Assembly: GCA_937872275.1 (NCBI GenBank)
Contig: CALMSE010000210.1
Span: forward strand, 1 to 7,831
DNA length: 7,831 nucleotides
Source: an uncultured Leucobacter sp.
Lineage (GTDB): Bacteria; Actinomycetota; Actinomycetes; Actinomycetales; Microbacteriaceae
Direction: 5' to 3'
Shown here piece after piece: positions 5,578 through 7,831 of this stretch. The position numbers were made by a program, and so were the translations under genes. Under the pieces are notes generated by a model, which saw nothing but the letters and a program-made list of their open reading frames with translations, searched no databases and was not told the origin of the DNA. Each line of letters opens with the position of its first letter. The first letter of the stretch is position 1.

Positions 5578-7059
5578 ATGACACTCGGAATCGATACGCC
5601 CGGCAAGATCATCGCCGTGCACCTGAACTACCCCTCGCGCATCGCGCAGCGGGGCCGTTCGCCGCAGTTCCCCTCGTACTTCCTCAAGCCCGCCTCCTCG
5701 CTCGCGCCCACCGGGGGCACGATCGAGCGCCCCGCCGGCACCGAGCTGCTCGGCTTCGAGGGCGAGATCGCCCTCGTCATCGGCGAGCCCGCCCGCTGGG
5801 TCTCCCCCGAGGACGGCTGGAATCACGTCGCCGCGATCACGGCGGCCAACGACTTCGGCCTCTACGACCTGCGCGCGGCCGACAAGGGCTCCAACGTGCG
5901 CAACAAGGGCGGCGACGGCTACACCCCCGTCGGCCCGGTCGCGATCCCGACCGCGGGCCTCGGCGAGGGCGATTGGCGCGTGCGCACCTGGGTCAACGGC
6001 GAGCTCGTGCAGAACGACACGAGCGACACCCTCAAGTTCCCCTTCGGGCAGCTCGTCGCCGACCTGTCGCAGCACATGACCCTCGAGACGGGCGACGTGA
6101 TCCTCACCGGCACCCCGGCCGGCAGCTCCGTCGTCGTGCCGGGCGACGTGGTCGAGGTCGAGGTCGATGCCCCGAACGCCCCCGGTGCGCCCAGCACCGG
6201 ACGCCTCGTCACCACCGTGACCCAGGGCTCCCGCGCCTTCGGCGACTTCGGCAACGCGCCCAAGGTCGACGACCTGCAGCGGATCGAGGCCTGGGGCAGC
6301 GAGGAGGCGCACGCCGCCGCGGTTGCCGCGGGTCGCGCGACGCCCCTCGACGCCCCGCAGAGCCCGCTCACCGACGAGATCCGCGAACTGCTCGACGGCG
6401 TCGCGGTCGCGACCGTCTCGGCCGCGCTGCGCAGGCGCGGCTACGTCGACATCTTCATCGACGGCGTCTACCCGAACCACGACGACGACGTCATCCTCGG
6501 CACCGCGAAGACCCTGCGCTTCATCCCCTTCCGCCCCGACCTCTTCAAGGAGTACGGCGGCGGATTCAACGCCCAGAAGCGCGCCTTCGACAGCGTGCAG
6601 CCGGGCGAGGTGCTCGTGGTCGAGGCCCGCGGCCTTCCCGAGACGGGAACCGTCGGTGACGTGCTCGCGCTGCGCGCCCAGTACCGGGGAGCCGCCGGCA
6701 TCGTGACCGACGGCGGCGTGCGCGACTTCGGCGCCGTGCAGGAGTTCGACATCCCCGTCTTCTCGCAGGGCGCGCACCCGAGCGTGCTCGGCCGCCGTCA
6801 CGTGCCGTGGGAGACCGACGTCACCATCGCCTGCGGCGGCGCGGCGGTGCAGCCCGGCGACATCATCTTCGGCGACCGCGACGGCGTCCTCGTGATCCCC
6901 CCGTTCCTGCTCGCCGAGGTCGCGGCCGAGGCCGCCAAGCAGGAGGAGGAGGACGCCTGGGTCGCCGAGCAGGTCACGAAGGGCGCCGCCGTCGACGGCC
7001 TCTTCCCTATGAACGCCGAGTGGCGCGCACGCTACGAGGCCGAGACCGGCAAGGCCTGA
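5578..7059 (+). CDS. Fused FAH-family isomerase/decarboxylase and RraA-like aldolase/decarboxylase
   Basis: A 493-residue, probably bifunctional cytoplasmic enzyme. Residues 1 to about 217 form an FAH-family domain like one half of HpaG: YFLKP (34-38), metal-ligand candidates Glu61, Glu63 (GFEGEIALVIG) and Asp92 (NDFGLYD), DGYTPVGP (113-120), and LTGTPAG (176-182). About 45 Ala-rich linker residues follow. Residues 265 to about 470 form an RraA-like domain: GTVGDVLALRAQYRG (357-371), GIVTDGGVRD (374-383), and GDIIFGDRDGVLVIP (427-441). Asp361, Arg382 and Asp383 make the D-x20-R-D motif that separates catalytic HMG/CHA aldolase-type members from non-enzymatic RNase E inhibitors. The FAH part probably isomerises 2-hydroxyhepta-2,4-dienedioate and/or decarboxylates its tricarboxylate precursor; the RraA part may supply the decarboxylase or another beta-keto-acid step. 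Both domains lack internal stops, so this is a true in-frame fusion. The ATG has a weak GAAAGG (5567-5572) ribosome site five bases ahead. Confidence 0.88.
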   Translation: MTLGIDTPGKIIAVHLNYPSRIAQRGRSPQFPSYFLKPASSLAPTGGTIERPAGTELLGFEGEIALVIGEPARWVSPEDGWNHVAAITAANDFGLYDLRAADKGSNVRNKGGDGYTPVGPVAIPTAGLGEGDWRVRTWVNGELVQNDTSDTLKFPFGQLVADLSQHMTLETGDVILTGTPAGSSVVVPGDVVEVEVDAPNAPGAPSTGRLVTTVTQGSRAFGDFGNAPKVDDLQRIEAWGSEEAHAAAVAAGRATPLDAPQSPLTDEIRELLDGVAVATVSAALRRRGYVDIFIDGVYPNHDDDVILGTAKTLRFIPFRPDLFKEYGGGFNAQKRAFDSVQPGEVLVVEARGLPETGTVGDVLALRAQYRGAAGIVTDGGVRDFGAVQEFDIPVFSQGAHPSVLGRRHVPWETDVTIACGGAAVQPGDIIFGDRDGVLVIPPFLLAEVAAEAAKQEEEDAWVAEQVTKGAAVDGLFPMNAEWRARYEAETGKA

Positions 7060-7064
7060 TCCTC

Positions 7065-7742
7065 ATGGCTGCCATGTCGAAGTCCGAGCGCGCATACCGC
7101 CTGATCCGCGAGCGGATCGACAGCGGCCGCTACGTGCCGGGCTTCCGGCTGGTGCTCGCGCCGATCGCCGCCGAGCTCGACATGTCGGTGGTGCCGGTGC
7201 GCGAGGCGATCCGCCGTCTCGAGGCGGAGGGGCTCGTCACCTTCGAGCTCAACGTCGGGGCGCAGGTCGCGCTCATCCAGGAGACCGAGTACCTCACCAC
7301 CATGCAGACCCTCGCGCTCGTCGAGGGCTACGCCACCGCGCTCGCGGCGCCCGCGATCACCGCGGATCATCTCCTGCGCGCCGCCTCGGTCAACGCGCGG
7401 ATGCGCGAGAGCCTCGAGCACTTCGACCCGCAGCGCTTCACCGAGCTGAACCTCGAGTTCCACAGCGTGCTCTTCGAGGTCTGCCCGAACCCCCACATCC
7501 TCGACCTCGTGCACCGGGGCTGGAACCGCATGAAGGTGCTGCGCAACAGCTCCTTCAGCTTCGTCCCGGGGCGCGCCCGCGAATCCGTCGAGGAGCACGA
7601 CCGGCTGCTCGAGCTGCTCGGGCGCAAGGCCCCCGTCGAGGAGATCGAGGCGGCGGCCCGTCAGCACCGGCTCGCGACGCTCGACGCGGTGATGCACCAT
7701 GCCGAGGAGCAGCGCCAGATCGAGAAGGTGCCGGCCGCCTGA
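7065..7742 (+). CDS. GntR-family transcriptional regulator, FCD (FadR/VanR-type) subfamily
   Basis: A 225-residue DNA-binding repressor or activator. Residues 8-70 are the winged helix-turn-helix, with LAPIAAELDMS (31-41) and the recognition helix PVREAIRRLEAEGLV (44-58). Residues 75-215 are an all-helical FCD ligand domain; LNLEFHSVLFEVCPN (128-142) with His133, EEHDRL (176-181) with His178, and His201 are the usual metal/ligand-site histidines. The ATG at 7065 starts 5 bases after the fusion gene stops; a second in-frame ATG at 7074 is possible. The only ribosome-site candidate is AAGG (7051-7054) at a long spacing, so translation probably depends on coupling. FCD regulators usually sense organic acids, so a pathway intermediate is the likely effector. 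Targets may be the dyad at 5529-5548 and the related site at 3741-3750. This is not the MarR-type HpaR of E. coli. Confidence 0.92.
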   Translation: MAAMSKSERAYRLIRERIDSGRYVPGFRLVLAPIAAELDMSVVPVREAIRRLEAEGLVTFELNVGAQVALIQETEYLTTMQTLALVEGYATALAAPAITADHLLRAASVNARMRESLEHFDPQRFTELNLEFHSVLFEVCPNPHILDLVHRGWNRMKVLRNSSFSFVPGRARESVEEHDRLLELLGRKAPVEEIEAAARQHRLATLDAVMHHAEEQRQIEKVPAA

Positions 7743-7813
7743 CACCGACCAGGCCCCGCAGACGACCCCTGAACCGTCATCAACCAGATACCCATCCACA
7801 AGGAAGGTCAATC

Positions 7814-7831
7814 ATGATCCATGAGAAGCCC
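7814..7831 (+). CDS. Start of a downstream gene, truncated by the window edge
   Basis: An ATG at 7814 is preceded by a strong ribosome site, AGGAAGG (7801-7807), six bases ahead, 71 bases after the regulator stop codon. Only six codons are visible (MIHEKP), too few to identify the product. A missing upper-pathway enzyme such as a semialdehyde dehydrogenase or an extradiol dioxygenase would fit the position, but this is a guess from context. Confidence 0.6.

Noticed and set aside
4561..6801. A 746-codon open frame on the minus strand across the aldolase and fusion genes.
   Set aside because: It is an antisense shadow of high-GC coding sequence. The translation is low-complexity, rich in Arg, Gly, Ala, Asp and His, has no recognisable domain, and the plus strand carries well-conserved enzymes over the same bases.
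6807..7064. Upstream extension of the regulator frame into the fusion gene.
   Set aside because: The extension is Arg-rich out-of-frame sequence opposite the conserved RraA domain; the helix-turn-helix domain begins just after the ATG at 7065.
1..7831. tRNA, rRNA, phage, toxin-antitoxin or defence genes.
   Set aside because: All coding space is accounted for by transport, catabolic and regulatory genes, and I saw no tRNA-like cloverleaf or mobile-element motifs in the gaps.

Overview
The window is high-GC DNA with strongly GC-biased third codon positions, short intergenic gaps and Shine-Dalgarno-led genes. Together with the lipoprotein type and the transporter it suggests an actinobacterium, perhaps of the Microbacteriaceae; the taxonomic placement is inference from composition and style only.

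Layout. The left third (1-2479, minus strand) is the start of a peptide/nickel-type ABC transporter operon: a family 5 solute-binding lipoprotein, a 72-base gap holding a 16-bp stem-loop, then an OppB/DppB-like permease that runs off the left edge. A 358-base divergent control region (2480-2837) follows. The right two thirds (plus strand) carry a catabolic cluster: an HSL-family alpha/beta-hydrolase (2838-3713), an HpaH-like 2-oxohept-4-ene-1,7-dioate hydratase (3779-4564), an HpaI-like 4-hydroxy-2-oxoheptanedioate aldolase (4549-5367, overlapping the hydratase by 16 bases), a 210-base gap with a 70-nt inverted repeat and a promoter/operator, a two-domain protein joining an FAH-family (HpaG-like) domain to an RraA-like domain (5578-7059), a GntR/FCD regulator (7065-7742), and the first six codons of another gene (from 7814).

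How the genes work together. The hydratase and aldolase resemble the last two enzymes of the homoprotocatechuate (3,4-dihydroxyphenylacetate) meta-cleavage pathway along their whole length, and would turn 2-oxoheptenedioate into pyruvate and succinate semialdehyde. The FAH domain fits the preceding decarboxylation/isomerisation. In the enterobacterial pathway that step is done by HpaG, a fusion of two FAH domains; here the second half is instead an RraA-like domain carrying the complete D-x20-R-D catalytic motif of the HMG/CHA aldolase-decarboxylases. The ring-cleaving dioxygenase (HpaD), the semialdehyde dehydrogenase (HpaE), the HpaF isomerase and any hydroxylase are not in the window and may lie downstream. 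The GntR/FCD protein is the obvious local regulator: a 20-bp dyad covers the -10 box of the fusion-gene promoter, and a 10-base piece of it recurs, inverted, just upstream of the hydratase gene. The divergent transporter and the esterase may import and open an ester or conjugate that feeds the pathway, but their substrates cannot be read from the sequence.
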